Shown here: piece after piece, positions 1 through 9,567 of the stretch
Layout of the letters: every line of letters begins with the position of its first letter
Numbering within the stretch: the first letter of the stretch is position 1
From: CAYVKM01 sp964452045
GTDB taxonomy: Bacteria > Calditrichota > Calditrichia > RBG-13-44-9
DNA length: 47,854 nucleotides
Assembly: GCA_964452045.1 (NCBI GenBank)
Contig: CAYVKM010000020.1
Span: 1 to 47,854 of the forward strand
Direction: 5' to 3'
Notes under the pieces: model-generated
The model's database searches: none
What the model saw: only the letters and a program-made list of their open reading frames with translations
Told to the model about the DNA's origin: nothing
Program-made: the position numbers and the translations under genes

Positions 1-2569
1 ACAATGGTAACCAAATTTATCCATTATGAAAAAAATCCGCCAACAGATCCGAACTTTTATGATCATCCCATGACCTGCCTGGGCTACCAGACCGAAAGAT
101 GGTTCCAGATATGTACCGAGTCCGTGGCTGGATTTTGGGAGCAGGTTCATGGCAAAACAGTGAACCGTGTGAATGCGATTTACAACGGATCTCCAACAAC
201 TACCTGGTCAACCGCAACTAACACCCCCACCGTGCTGAACTATTTCGGACCAACCGGACTGGGTTATATTCCAGCAACTCCAGGACAGATTAATTGTACC
301 TGGAATGGCACCGGAAATGATGTTGTAACCGGAATGAACAATGGTGCCTATATGCTGCTTCATCGCGATCACGGTGCAGAAACATTGTGGGGAGAACCTG
401 ATTTTTCAAACAGCCATATCAATTATTTGACAAATACCGATCTTTGCTTTGTCTGGTCGGTAAACTGCCTCACCGGAAAATATAATTATTCCGGGGAATG
501 CATGGTCGAGAAGCTTCATCGTCATACCTATAACGGGGAGAATGCCGGAGCTTTGGGTGTCATCGGCGATGCCGAGGTTTCCTACTCCTTCGTAAACGAT
601 ACTTACGTATGGGGTGCCTTCGATAATATGTGGCCGGATTTTATGCCCGGTTACGGCACAACCCCTGCGTCCCATGATGTGATGCCGGGTTTCGCCAATG
701 CTGCCGGTAAATATTTCTTACAGCAGTCCAGCTGGCCATATAATGTAAGTAACAAAGAGGTAACCTATCATCTGTTCCACGATCATGCCGATGCATTCCT
801 CAGTGTATATTCTGAGATGCCCCAAAACCTGACTGTGAACCACAACGCAGTCCTGTTTGGCGGACAGTCTTCTTTTACCGTAACTGCAGACGATGGTGCA
901 TTTATTGCTTTAACCGTGAACGGCGAAATTATCGGAACCGGAACCGGAACCGGTGCGCCGCTTGCCATTACCATTCCCCCGCAGTTTCCGGGAAATCAGA
1001 TGATGGTGACAGTGACCAAACAAAACTACTACCGGTATTCCCAGCCGGTGATGATAACCGCAGCCAGTGGTCCCTATCTGTATGTGGTTAATCCGGTAAT
1101 CAACGATCCGAATTTTAACGGTAATAATATTCCGGAATGCGGCGAGACCGTAGAAATGCAGCTGAACCTGACCAATNNNNNNNNNNNNNNNNNNNNNNNN
1201 NNNNNNNNNNNNNNNNNNNNNNNNNNNNNNNNNNNNNNNNNNNNNNNNNNNNNNNNNNNNNNNNNNNNNNNNNNNNACCATCAACAATACCGACCCAGTT
1301 AATTTCAGCCAGACATTTACCGTTGAAGGTCTGGGTATCTTTGCGCCGGATATTGAAGCCGGTATGGATACCATTACTCAGGCGGTTTATCTGACTGACA
1401 GTGTTACCATCCCGGTTACTATTTACAATCAGGGTCTGGGTGATCTGATCTTCAATGCCCAGATTGCTGGATTCGATCCCGGGAATGGCGAAGGCGCGGG
1501 TGGATCGGATACCTATGGCCACATGTGGATCGACAGTGATGAACCCAACGGCCCGACTTTCGAATGGTACGATATCACCCTTACCGGCACGGAAATCGCC
1601 CTGACCGGAAATAACAGCATCTCTGATGCGCTCTCACTCGGCTTCCCATTCACCTTCTACGGGGAAAGTTACAACCATGTCCGGGTATGTACCAACGGGT
1701 GGCTCAGCTTTACCACCTTCTCGGTCGCCTACAACAACTTCTCACTGCCTAATAACATGGCGCCCCGGGCAATGATTGCCCCGCTGTGGGACGATCTGAA
1801 TTTTCAGACCGACAGCAAGGCTTATTATGAGAATCAAGGTAACAAAATCATCATTCTATATGAGAATGTCTACCGGGTAACCGGGGAAGGTCCTTACACA
1901 TTTGAAGTGGTGCTGTACGATAACGACAATATCGTCATTCAATATCAGAGCCTGCAGGGCCTGGTGCACGATTATACGGTTGGAATCCAGAATCACGATG
2001 CCACTGACGGTTTGACCATTGCCTTTAACGAAACTTATGTGCACGACAACCTGGCAGTGCTGATCAGCCGGGCCACCTGGGTATCGGTAAATCCGTTGAG
2101 CGGGGTGATTCCCGGACAGGCCCAGACCGATCTGGAGCTGACCTTTATTACCAACAATTTCCCGGAAGATGATTTCTGGGCCAGTCTGCAGATCGAGAGC
2201 AACGATCCGGATGAAGGCGTTTACATCGTCCCGATCCACATGATCGTTTCCTCGGTTGTGGGCATTGAAGATGAAATTGCCTCACTGCCGACCGAATTCC
2301 GGTTGTATCAGAACATGCCCAACCCGTTCAATCCGACCACGATTATCCGCTACGCCCTGCCCACAGCCAGCGAGGTTCAACTGGTGATTTATAATATGCT
2401 TGGCCAGAAGGTAAAGACGCTGGTTAAGGGCCGTCAGGACGCCAAGCTGCATCAGATCCAATGGGACGGCACCAATGACAATGGCGCGAAGGTCGCATCG
2501 GGAATTTATCTGTATCATCTCAAGGCAGATAATTTTGTCTCAACCAAGAAAATGATTCTGATGAAGTAA
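1..2569 (+). CDS. Gingipain-like C25 family cysteine protease with T9SS sorting domain (5' partial, internal gap)
   Basis: This is a secreted protease, predicted to be exported by the type IX secretion system and anchored to or released from the cell surface. The frame is open from base 1, so the start lies outside the window. The C25 catalytic pair is visible: His in HRDHGAE (window codon 124) and Cys in NCLTGKYN (codon 156), matching the HGSE and Cys boxes of gingipains. Ig-like strands follow. A gap of 100 N interrupts the gene; the frame changes across it (frame 1 before, frame 2 after), which means nothing because the gap length is arbitrary. After the gap come Ig-like and adhesin-like segments, then a C-terminal sorting domain with NPFNPTT, SGIYLYHL and KMILMK at the very end. 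PorU, the T9SS sortase, is also a C25 protein but lacks such a tail, so this is probably cargo. The prodomain is not visible. Confidence 0.85.
1177..1276. other. Assembly gap (100 N)
   Basis: Exactly 100 N bases lie inside the C25 protease gene. A round number suggests a placeholder of unknown true length. The protein sequence is incomplete here, in the Ig-like part between the catalytic domain and the C-terminal region. Confidence 1.
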
Positions 2570-2599
2570 TTCGTGAATCGGAACTCTAATTTTCATCGA

Positions 2600-2627
2600 A
2601 AGGCAGCCTTCTTCGGCTGCCTTTTTT
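2600..2627 (+). terminator. Rho-independent terminator after the C25 protease gene
   Basis: A perfect 9-bp stem (AAGGCAGCC with GGCTGCCTT) and a 6-nt loop are followed by a run of T, 31 bp after the stop codon. Confidence 0.85.
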
Positions 2628-2698
2628 ATTTCACAAATTTACTTGCACTCTTCTCATTTTTAAGTTTATTTAAATTACCCTAAAAGTGAGGGACAGAA

Positions 2699-4135
2699 AT
2701 GGTCTCTTGTGACAAAAGATTTACCCGATTTGCTAACTACCTAATTATTTACCTGTTTCTATTCATCATTGTCTGTCAGAAAAAACAGGAGAAGTTGGCC
2801 GTCCAATTCGACCTGCCCCAAATCGAAGCCCGGGGCAGTCTGGTGGCGATTACCGCCTATTCTGCCACCAGCTATTTTATCTATAAGGGTCAGCCCATGG
2901 GATACGAATATGAGCTGCTGACCCGGCTGGCCGAGCATCTGAACCTGAAACTGGAAATCCAGATCGAAAATAATCTGGAGAGCATGTTCAACCGCCTGAA
3001 GAATGGCAGCGGGGACATCATTGCCCGAAGCCTGACCATCACCCGGAGAAGACAGGAATTTCTCCAGTTTACCGAACCTTTATTTACCACCCGGCAGGTG
3101 CTGGTTCAGCGAAAACCGGAAAACTGGCGGCGGATGATGCTCCATCAGATCGAAGAACAGCTGATCACCAACCCGATTGATCTGATCGGGAAAAACATAT
3201 ACGTGGTGGAGGGATCTTCCCACTTTACCCGCTTGCAGCACCTATCCGATGAGATCGGGGGCAACATTCATATCATCCCTGTAGATGGGGATACCACTTC
3301 GGAGCAATTGATTCAGATGGTGGCGGACAATGTGATAGACTATACCGTTTCGGACGACCATGTGGCACTGATCAATCAGGCCTATTATCAGGACATCGAT
3401 GTGGAAACGTCTTTGAGCCTTCCCCAGCGCATTGGCTGGGCTACCCGCAAGTCCTCTCCGGAACTGCTGCAGGCGATAAACACCTGGTTGGAGGACATCC
3501 GGAAAACCGCCTTGTTGCAGGTTATTTACAACAAATATTTTGTCAACCGGAGCGCCTATATCCGCCGGGTAGAGAGTGATTATCTTTCGGTGACCGGTGG
3601 CAAGATCTCTGCCTACGACAAAATCATTCAAAAGCACGCCCAGGAGATCAACTGGGACTGGCGCTTGTTGGCGGCCCTAATTTATAAGGAATCCCGGTTC
3701 GATCCGTCGGCGAAATCCTGGACGGGCGCAACCGGATTGATGCAGTTGCTGCCGGCCATAGGCCGGGAATACGGCGCGCAGAATCTGAATGATCCCAAAC
3801 AGAATATTGAGGCCGGCGTCCGATATCTGCAGTGGCTGGAGGATTACTGGGATAAATATATCGATGACTGGAATGTCCGATTAAAATTTATTCTGGCTTC
3901 CTACAATGTAGGTATTGGGCATGTGGAAGATGCCCGGCGCCTAGCGGAAAAATATGGCAGAAACCCCGATAAATGGGACAACAATGTGGCTTACTATATG
4001 CTACGGCTATCGGACCAAAAGTTCTTTTCCCAGGATGTGGTCGAATTTGGTTACTGCCGGGGAATCGAACCCTATAAATATGTGGAGGAAATACTGAACA
4101 TTTATTCCCAGTATCAGAAATTAGTCACGACCTAA
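2699..4135 (+). CDS. mltF: MltF-like lytic transglycosylase with solute-binding domain
   Basis: It probably cleaves peptidoglycan glycan strands to 1,6-anhydro products, as a membrane-tethered periplasmic enzyme. At 478 aa it is close to the usual MltF length. Residues 14-26 form a hydrophobic export segment ending at Cys26. The lipobox (IIVC) is weak because Val precedes the Cys, so lipidation is uncertain. Residues about 40-290 resemble a family 3 solute-binding protein (MGYEYELLTRLAE, then a long two-lobed fold), which serves a regulatory role in MltF. Residues about 300-470 are the SLT lysozyme-like domain, with catalytic Glu331 in YKESRFDPSA followed by GATGLMQL and LASYNVG. The start has a GAGGGA ribosome site just upstream. 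The gene stands alone between a terminator and an AhpD-like gene. Confidence 0.88.
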   Translation: MVSCDKRFTRFANYLIIYLFLFIIVCQKKQEKLAVQFDLPQIEARGSLVAITAYSATSYFIYKGQPMGYEYELLTRLAEHLNLKLEIQIENNLESMFNRLKNGSGDIIARSLTITRRRQEFLQFTEPLFTTRQVLVQRKPENWRRMMLHQIEEQLITNPIDLIGKNIYVVEGSSHFTRLQHLSDEIGGNIHIIPVDGDTTSEQLIQMVADNVIDYTVSDDHVALINQAYYQDIDVETSLSLPQRIGWATRKSSPELLQAINTWLEDIRKTALLQVIYNKYFVNRSAYIRRVESDYLSVTGGKISAYDKIIQKHAQEINWDWRLLAALIYKESRFDPSAKSWTGATGLMQLLPAIGREYGAQNLNDPKQNIEAGVRYLQWLEDYWDKYIDDWNVRLKFILASYNVGIGHVEDARRLAEKYGRNPDKWDNNVAYYMLRLSDQKFFSQDVVEFGYCRGIEPYKYVEEILNIYSQYQKLVTT

Positions 4136-4158
4136 GATCAGTATTTTAATCAGAGATT

Positions 4159-4172
4159 GGTTTTTAAAAACC
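4159..4172. promoter_or_regulatory. Perfect 14-bp palindrome ahead of the AhpD-like gene
   Basis: GGTTTTTAAAAACC is perfectly self-complementary and ends 24 bp before the next start codon. The position would suit a repressor site for a redox-type gene. It could also be a weak structure at the end of mltF, although no T run follows. No regulator is assigned. Confidence 0.25.
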
Positions 4173-4196
4173 GAGCAATTGGGGAGAAAGACAAAT

Positions 4197-4754
4197 ATGG
4201 CCTGGATAAAAATTATTCCCGAACACAATGCCGGCTGGGAGTTGACCAAAGTCTATGAACAAATCAAGGCAAAGCGTGGGAAGCTGTCCAATATTATGAT
4301 GGTACACAGCCTGAATCCCGAGGCAATGCAATCCCACATGGATTTATATTTATCCATTATGTTTCACCGTTCCGGCATCAGGCGAGACATCCGGGAGATG
4401 ATTGCGGTGGTTGTGTCCCAGGTAAACCAATGTGACTATTGCGTGAATCATCATCTGGAGGCGCTCAATTTTTATTGGCGGGACAGGGAACGCCTGAAAA
4501 AATTTAAGAAGGATTATCACAGCTGCGATCTTCCAGAAAAAACCCTAACTGCTTTGAGTTATGCGGAAAAACTCACCCGCCACCCCCAGAAGACCGATGA
4601 GACAGACGTAGCCGGATTGCGCAGCGCCGGATACCGGGATGAGGAAATTCTGGATATAAATTTAATCGCCAGTTATTTTAATTTTGTGACTCGGGTTGCC
4701 AATGGTCTTGGGGTCGAATTTACCGAGGATGAAGTTCGGGGATATAAATATTGA
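4197..4754 (+). CDS. AhpD-like peroxidase-related protein (carboxymuconolactone decarboxylase superfamily)
   Basis: It belongs to the AhpD core family, small all-helical proteins that use a CxxC pair in peroxide or thiol redox chemistry. The motif is CDYCVNHH, with Cys79 and Cys82 followed by His, as in members annotated as peroxidase-related enzymes. I chose the ATG at 4197 (185 aa) rather than the upstream TTG, because a GGGGAG ribosome site lies at 4181-4186 and the protein then begins MAWIKIIPEH, typical of the family. The actual substrate cannot be told from sequence. No alkyl hydroperoxide reductase gene is nearby. Confidence 0.82.
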   Translation: MAWIKIIPEHNAGWELTKVYEQIKAKRGKLSNIMMVHSLNPEAMQSHMDLYLSIMFHRSGIRRDIREMIAVVVSQVNQCDYCVNHHLEALNFYWRDRERLKKFKKDYHSCDLPEKTLTALSYAEKLTRHPQKTDETDVAGLRSAGYRDEEILDINLIASYFNFVTRVANGLGVEFTEDEVRGYKY

Positions 4755-4827
4755 AAGCTGATTATTTTCAACGGTTACGCAAAACTGTTTCTCAGAACTT
4801 GTGAAAAATTTTAATTCATTAAGATAT

Positions 4828-4984
4828 GTCATCTCGACCGAATCCCGCATCTGCGGGAGAAACGGAGAGATCTTTTTCAGGTTTTGTCACTGAAAATAAA
4901 GATCTTTCGACTCCCGAGCACTCAATATGAAATATCAGACTAAACAACATCATATCTATTGAGTGCTCGATCGCTCAAGATGAC
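4828..4984. repeat. Nested palindromic intergenic element (about 157 bp)
   Basis: This non-coding element has outer inverted ends GTCATCT (4828-4834) and AGATGAC (4978-4984). Inside are three further inverted repeats: TCCCGCA-TC-TGCGGGA near 4844-4859, GATCTTTTTCAG (4869-4880) with a matching arm at 4890-4904, and CGAGCACTCAATA (4915-4927) with its exact reverse complement at 4957-4969. The opening GTCATCTCGACCGAA followed by GGAGAGATCTTT resembles short palindromic elements dispersed between genes in FCB genomes. Only one copy is in the window, so dispersal cannot be shown here. It fills most of the gap 4755-5124, where I see no gene. Confidence 0.6.
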
Positions 4985-5124
4985 TGCCCCTAGAATTTAA
5001 GTTTAAAGTATATATTAAATCATGCTTTTTAATCGATTAGTTAACTTCTATAGGAATGATGTTATTTATAAGTTAACATTTTTCAGTAATTTCTTTCTAT
5101 TAACCAGATCAGGAGAGATAATTT

Positions 5125-5430
5125 ATGATAGATATAAACGAAAAGGTGGTATGTCATACCCCCACTCCCGGAAAACAGCCCACCCGGATTGCCCGGTGGA
5201 AATATGAACTTGTCCGCAACGCTATCCTCTCGGTTGTTCCAAAAGATAAAGAAGGGGTACCATTTAACCAATTACCCAAACTGGTCAGAGATAAACTGAC
5301 TGCACAGGAAAGGCAAAAGATCGGTTCAATTCCCTGGTATACCACTACGGTAAAACTGGATATGGAAGTGAAAAAGGAAATTGCCCGGATACCTGGATCC
5401 AATCCACAGCGATTAAAACAATTGAAATGA
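5125..5430 (+). CDS. DUF6958-like small protein
   Basis: This is a soluble 101-aa protein. Residues about 23-100 (RWKYELVRNAIL, GVPFNQLPKLV, IGSIPWYTTTVKLDME, IPGSNPQRL) match my memory of the DUF6958 family. The pattern of helices and a hairpin resembles a winged-helix fold, so DNA binding is possible but unproven. An AGGAGA ribosome site lies upstream of the ATG, supporting the start. It converges with the downstream short-chain dehydrogenase genes and shows no operon partner. Confidence 0.65.
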   Translation: MIDINEKVVCHTPTPGKQPTRIARWKYELVRNAILSVVPKDKEGVPFNQLPKLVRDKLTAQERQKIGSIPWYTTTVKLDMEVKKEIARIPGSNPQRLKQLK

Positions 5431-5466
5431 TACCAGAAATATTACCTGGACTGCGATGTAATCGGG

Positions 5467-6324
5467 CTATTTTGAGTATTTTGGATATTTAAAATGGGTC
5501 AGCTGCTCGCTTACTTCCCACAATCTCCGGGCAACTTGTTCATCATTTGATTCCCGAGACGAGTTGGCGACCTGCTTTTTTATAAAATATTTTCCGGTCA
5601 CACCCTCAACCTCAGGAGAGGAAGCCAGGTAGATCGGGGTAATTGCCCCCTTCCTCGAACTGATGAGAAAGGGCCGGGCAATAAGCATGATAACTTTCAT
5701 GAGTCCGGGCAATTCCATTCCAAAATTCGATCTGACCGCCCCGGGATGCAGACAATTCACCGTAATCCCGGTTCCCTCAAGTCTTCTGGCCAGTTCGTAG
5801 GTGAATAAAACGTTGGCCAGTTTGGATTGACTGTAGGCCTTCATGGCGCTGTAGCTTTTTTCCAGCATGAGGTCGTCGAAATGGATATGGCCGCCCTGGT
5901 GCGCCTGTGAGCTCACATTGATGATCCGGGCGGATTTACCGGCTTTTAACAGATCCAGCAACAATCCGGTCAACAGAAAATATCCCAGGTGATTCAAGTC
6001 AAAGGTGTACTCCAATCCATCGACCGTGGTTTTGCGGGGAGCGATTATTAGACCGGCATTATTTATCAATATATCAATATGATCATATTGGGCATGAATT
6101 TCTTTGGAGAGTTGACGGATAGATTCCTGGGAGGACAAATCGCAGAGAAAGGAATTAACCGAAGCATCCCGTCTGATTTCCTTTAACTCGCTGACCGTTC
6201 GTTCTAATTTTGCCTGGTTTCTGCCAACCACGATAACCCGAAAACCCTTTTCGACAAGTGCCCGGGCGGTTTCCTTACCAATTCCGGAAGTCGCTCCGGT
6301 GATTAAAACAATTCTGTTTTCCAT
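5467..6324 (-). CDS. Short-chain dehydrogenase/reductase (retinol dehydrogenase-like)
   Basis: It is a cytosolic NAD(P)H-dependent oxidoreductase with a Rossmann fold. The cofactor motif TGATSGIG is at residues 9-16, NNAG at 88-91, the catalytic Ser at 138-139, and Tyr164-x3-Lys168 in YSQSK. At 285 aa, with a C-terminal extension after the active site, it resembles the retinol dehydrogenase/WWOX-type branch. The natural substrate is unknown. It lies 24 bp downstream of a second dehydrogenase gene on the same strand, so the two are probably cotranscribed. Confidence 0.85.
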   Translation of the reverse strand: MENRIVLITGATSGIGKETARALVEKGFRVIVVGRNQAKLERTVSELKEIRRDASVNSFLCDLSSQESIRQLSKEIHAQYDHIDILINNAGLIIAPRKTTVDGLEYTFDLNHLGYFLLTGLLLDLLKAGKSARIINVSSQAHQGGHIHFDDLMLEKSYSAMKAYSQSKLANVLFTYELARRLEGTGITVNCLHPGAVRSNFGMELPGLMKVIMLIARPFLISSRKGAITPIYLASSPEVEGVTGKYFIKKQVANSSRESNDEQVARRLWEVSEQLTHFKYPKYSK

Positions 6325-6348
6325 TTAATACTTCCTTTTCATTATCGT

Positions 6349-7041
6349 TTACCAGTCAATCTCCTGTTTATCCTGAAGGAATTTCCCGGTAAGAGTACCA
6401 GGAGCCTCAGTGGCCAGCCAGACAACTGTCTCTGCTCCTTTTTCCACAGAGCGGGGGGCGCTCTGGCCGCCCATGGCAGTGCGCACCCAACCCGGTGAGA
6501 CTGAATTCACTGCAATATTCCTGTCTACCAGCACAGAGGAAAATTGCCGGGTCACGGCGTTGAGCATGGTTTTAGAAATGCTATAGGCCGGTGAATATCC
6601 GGACATACTGCTTAAAGAACCGAGCCCGCTGGACATATTGATGATCCGGGCACCTTTGGCCAGCAAAGGTAATAAACTTTGGATAATCCGGATTGGGCCA
6701 TATACGTTTGTCTGAATCGTTTGCCGGAGCACTTCAACTGGTATTTTGACAATATTGCCTTTATCGATCATGATTCCGGCGTTATTCACCAGAACACCCA
6801 GCTGATCCACTTGTTTCCTTACCGCCTGAACAGCCTTTTCAATGCTTTTTTCATCCGCCACATCCATGAGTACAAACCGGGTATCTGAACCTTCTTCCCG
6901 AAGTTCCCGTGCGGCTTTTTCACCGGCTTCAGGATTTCGGGCGGTTAGAAATATCCGAAATCCTCTCTTACCCAGTTGACGAGAGATTTCAAAACCAATA
7001 CCTCGGTTGGCACCAGTGATTAAAGCATTTTTTTCATTCAT
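6349..7041 (-). CDS. Short-chain dehydrogenase/reductase
   Basis: This is an NAD(P)H-dependent reductase of the classical SDR type. TGANRGIG is at residues 9-16, NNAG at 86-89, Ser138, and Tyr153-x3-Lys157 in YSISK. The reading frame can be extended six codons to a GTG at 7059. I prefer the ATG giving MNEKNALITG, because classical SDRs start just before the first strand; neither choice has a clear ribosome site. The closing motif GTLTGKFLQDKQ also fits the family. It is the first gene of the pair with the downstream dehydrogenase, and a short palindrome lies 25 bp upstream of its start. Confidence 0.82.
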   Translation of the reverse strand: MNEKNALITGANRGIGFEISRQLGKRGFRIFLTARNPEAGEKAARELREEGSDTRFVLMDVADEKSIEKAVQAVRKQVDQLGVLVNNAGIMIDKGNIVKIPVEVLRQTIQTNVYGPIRIIQSLLPLLAKGARIINMSSGLGSLSSMSGYSPAYSISKTMLNAVTRQFSSVLVDRNIAVNSVSPGWVRTAMGGQSAPRSVEKGAETVVWLATEAPGTLTGKFLQDKQEIDW

Positions 7042-7065
7042 TAGCATGACCCGTTTCACATTTGT

Positions 7066-7077
7066 GTGTACTTACAC
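7066..7077. promoter_or_regulatory. Candidate operator upstream of the SDR pair
   Basis: GTGTA-CT-TACAC is a perfect 5+5 dyad located 25 bp upstream of the first dehydrogenase start, embedded in two ACTTAC direct repeats. Repressors of the TetR, MarR or HxlR type often use such sites ahead of SDR genes, but no such regulator is adjacent. Confidence 0.25.
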
Positions 7078-7180
7078 TTACGGTAATGATAAGTTCCCAC
7101 TACCCTGAAATGGGGAAAATTCATATATTTAAAACAGCTGTTTTCATACTCACATGAAAAATTAACAAGAGGAACAATCC

Positions 7181-7510
7181 ATGGCCTATGATAAAGTTCT
7201 GGATCGACGGATAAAAGAATTTATAACGGGATGGGAAAATATATCAGAGAGAAAAATGTTCGGCGGCACCTGTCATATGCTGAATGGCAATATAATGTGT
7301 GGGGTACACAAAGATTTTTTAATTTTAAGACTGGGAGACAAAAATGCCTTAAAAGCTTTGAGCACAGACCATGTCCTGCCTTTTGATATCACCGGAAAAC
7401 CAATGAGAGGATGGGTTATGGTCAGTCGGGAGGGTTACAGTGATGATACACAACTTCGGCAATGGCTGGAAACGGCTAAAACATTTGTCGATACATTGCC
7501 GGCGAAGTAA
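7181..7510 (+). CDS. TfoX/Sxy N-terminal domain protein
   Basis: At 109 aa the whole protein is a TfoX-N domain: KMFGGTCHMLNGNIMCGV (residues 25-42) and the later MRGWVMVS are the family hallmarks. In gamma-proteobacteria full-length TfoX/Sxy promotes competence-gene expression. Stand-alone N-terminal domains are widespread and their role is unknown, so no competence function is implied. An AGAGGA ribosome site precedes the ATG. It is a single gene, divergent from the dehydrogenase pair. Confidence 0.85.
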   Translation: MAYDKVLDRRIKEFITGWENISERKMFGGTCHMLNGNIMCGVHKDFLILRLGDKNALKALSTDHVLPFDITGKPMRGWVMVSREGYSDDTQLRQWLETAKTFVDTLPAK

Positions 7511-7619
7511 AATTTGAATTGAACTTTATCGTTTAAAATTTTCAGTTTTAATATATCTGTCCGTTGAATTTCACAGCAGGCATATCGTATATTAAAACAT
7601 AATCAATTTAAGTTTAAAT

Positions 7620-9494
7620 ATGAAGAGTCTCAGCTACAAAATCGGCCTGGGATATTTTGTTCTCATCTGCATTAATATTTCTATTGCCCTGTTTGCCGTC
7701 TATTATATCCATCAACTTGGCAGTCCTATCGACCGGGTGCTCCGGGAAAAATATCAGAATGTAAGCGCTGCGGAAAATATGATACAATCTCTAAAGCAAC
7801 AGGAACTCGCTCAAACCGAAATGTTACAAGTGGGCCTGGACTCGACGCTAATCAACAATTTTCACACCTATGAAAATGAATTTTTAAACTGGCATCAGCG
7901 AGCAATTGAAGGAATTGCCCTTCCCAGCGAGCCGGATCTTCTTGACAGTATCATGACCAATTTCCGTAGCTATCTATTGCACTCCGATTCTTTACAAATA
8001 TTACTTGGCCAACAGACATTAGAGAACAAAGGACATATTTATTACCAATTCAAAATTGCGCCTTTAGTATCAAAACTGGAAAACCTGGTTAACCAGCTAA
8101 AGGAAGCCAATCAAAAGGCCATACTGAATGCAGATCAACAGGCCCGAAGATTTTCTTCTCAGGGAACTGTATTAATCGTAATTATAGCAGTAATCGCAAT
8201 TGTTCTGAGCATCATTGCCAGTATTCAATTTACCAACACTATTCTTAAACCGGTAAAAGAAACGACTGAAACTGTGCGCAAGATTGCCCGGGGACAATTG
8301 AACCAGAAAATTAATATTACCACTGATGACGAAATTGCAGAACTCGGACGTGAATTTAACCAGATGACTTCCCGCCTTGAAGAATATGAACAAATGAATA
8401 TTAAGAAAATTATTACAGAAAAGAAGAAATCTGAAGCCATCGTCGAAGGTTTACCGGTTGCAATTATTGTGACCGACCAGGAAGACAGGATTAATCTTTT
8501 GAATCCACACGCCTTGAAAATTTTGGAACTCCCGCAGGAAAATTGGCAGAATAAAAAAGTGAGAGAAGTTATACAAGATAAAGAAATTATGAAAATTCTT
8601 TCCCCTTCGCCTGTTTCAGCAAGCGAAGGTTTTGATCCGTATAAATCTCTTGCCTCAATTAAAAAGGATGGTCGTGAATTATTTTTTTTCAAACGTCAGA
8701 TTGAAATAACAGATGATGATGGAAAGATTGAAGGGTTAGTGACTATTCTTCAGGATGTAACCAGTTTTAAAAACCTGGATCGATTAAAATCGGAATTCAT
8801 GGCGACCATTTCGCATGAATTCCGAACGCCCCTGACCTCAGTCAATATGGCAATAGATATTCTTTCCCGTGAAGTACTGGGAGGGATTAATCCGGAACAA
8901 CGGGAATTACTTACCGATGCTAAAAATGATTGTCTGCGTTTGAAGGGATTGGTCAAAGATCTTCTCGATTTGTCTAAACTGGAATCCGGGAAATACCCAA
9001 TGAAATATGAAATGTTCAGTATCAAGGAGGTTTCAGAGTATGCGTTAAAACCGATCGAGCTATACGCTAAACAAAAAAACATTAAGATCAATATTAATTT
9101 TAAAGATGAGGATCCGGAAATAGAAGCCGATTTCAAGCATCTGGCCCGGGTCATTACCAATCTGGCTGAAAACGCAGTTCAATATGAACCTGAAGGGGGA
9201 AATATCAATATAGATATTAAATCGAATACCAAAAAGATGACATTTTGTATTCAGGATCATGGGCCAGGCATACCTGATGAAGCACTTGACCTGATTTTCG
9301 ATAAATTTGTCCGGGTCAAGGATTTTAAAGATGCACAAGAAGGAAACATTGGTTTAGGCCTGGCGATAGCTAAGGAAGTTATAAACATGCATCAGGGAAA
9401 GATCTGGGTGGAAAGTAAACCCGGCGCAGGGAGCCGGTTTTACTTTACCCTTCCTATTCGTCAGACCGGTAAGCAAAAATTCAGGGAAAGATAG
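7620..9494 (+). CDS. Membrane sensor histidine kinase (HAMP-PAS-HisKA-HATPase)
   Basis: This inner-membrane kinase probably phosphorylates the NtrC-type regulator encoded just downstream. In order: a membrane helix at about 8-30, an extracytoplasmic mostly helical sensor at 31-178, a second helix at about 181-203, HAMP at about 205-258, and PAS at about 268-380 (VEGLPVAIIVTD). HisKA follows, with phospho-acceptor His399 in SHEFRTPL. The HATPase has its N box in NLAENAVQYEPEGG, then DHGPGIP, FDKFVR and GNIGLGLA. The domain order resembles KinB/NtrB-like kinases. The start at 7620 has no Shine-Dalgarno sequence, like many genes here. The signal sensed is unknown. Confidence 0.9.
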   Translation: MKSLSYKIGLGYFVLICINISIALFAVYYIHQLGSPIDRVLREKYQNVSAAENMIQSLKQQELAQTEMLQVGLDSTLINNFHTYENEFLNWHQRAIEGIALPSEPDLLDSIMTNFRSYLLHSDSLQILLGQQTLENKGHIYYQFKIAPLVSKLENLVNQLKEANQKAILNADQQARRFSSQGTVLIVIIAVIAIVLSIIASIQFTNTILKPVKETTETVRKIARGQLNQKINITTDDEIAELGREFNQMTSRLEEYEQMNIKKIITEKKKSEAIVEGLPVAIIVTDQEDRINLLNPHALKILELPQENWQNKKVREVIQDKEIMKILSPSPVSASEGFDPYKSLASIKKDGRELFFFKRQIEITDDDGKIEGLVTILQDVTSFKNLDRLKSEFMATISHEFRTPLTSVNMAIDILSREVLGGINPEQRELLTDAKNDCLRLKGLVKDLLDLSKLESGKYPMKYEMFSIKEVSEYALKPIELYAKQKNIKININFKDEDPEIEADFKHLARVITNLAENAVQYEPEGGNINIDIKSNTKKMTFCIQDHGPGIPDEALDLIFDKFVRVKDFKDAQEGNIGLGLAIAKEVINMHQGKIWVESKPGAGSRFYFTLPIRQTGKQKFRER

Positions 9495-9567
9495 TTTATG
9501 ATTGTAATATTAACAAATCTAAAATGTTGAATTCCCATTTGATTCTAAATTAAATAAGGAAATCCCG

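Noticed and set aside
4915..4969. GCACTC and GAGTGC halves that resemble a CIRCE operator
   Set aside because: The halves are 37 bp apart instead of 9, lack the outer TTA/TAA ends, and are explained by a longer palindrome. No heat-shock gene follows.
5022..5207. A 61-codon plus-strand frame overlapping the DUF6958-like gene
   Set aside because: It has no ribosome site, unusual composition, and overlaps a better-supported gene in another frame.
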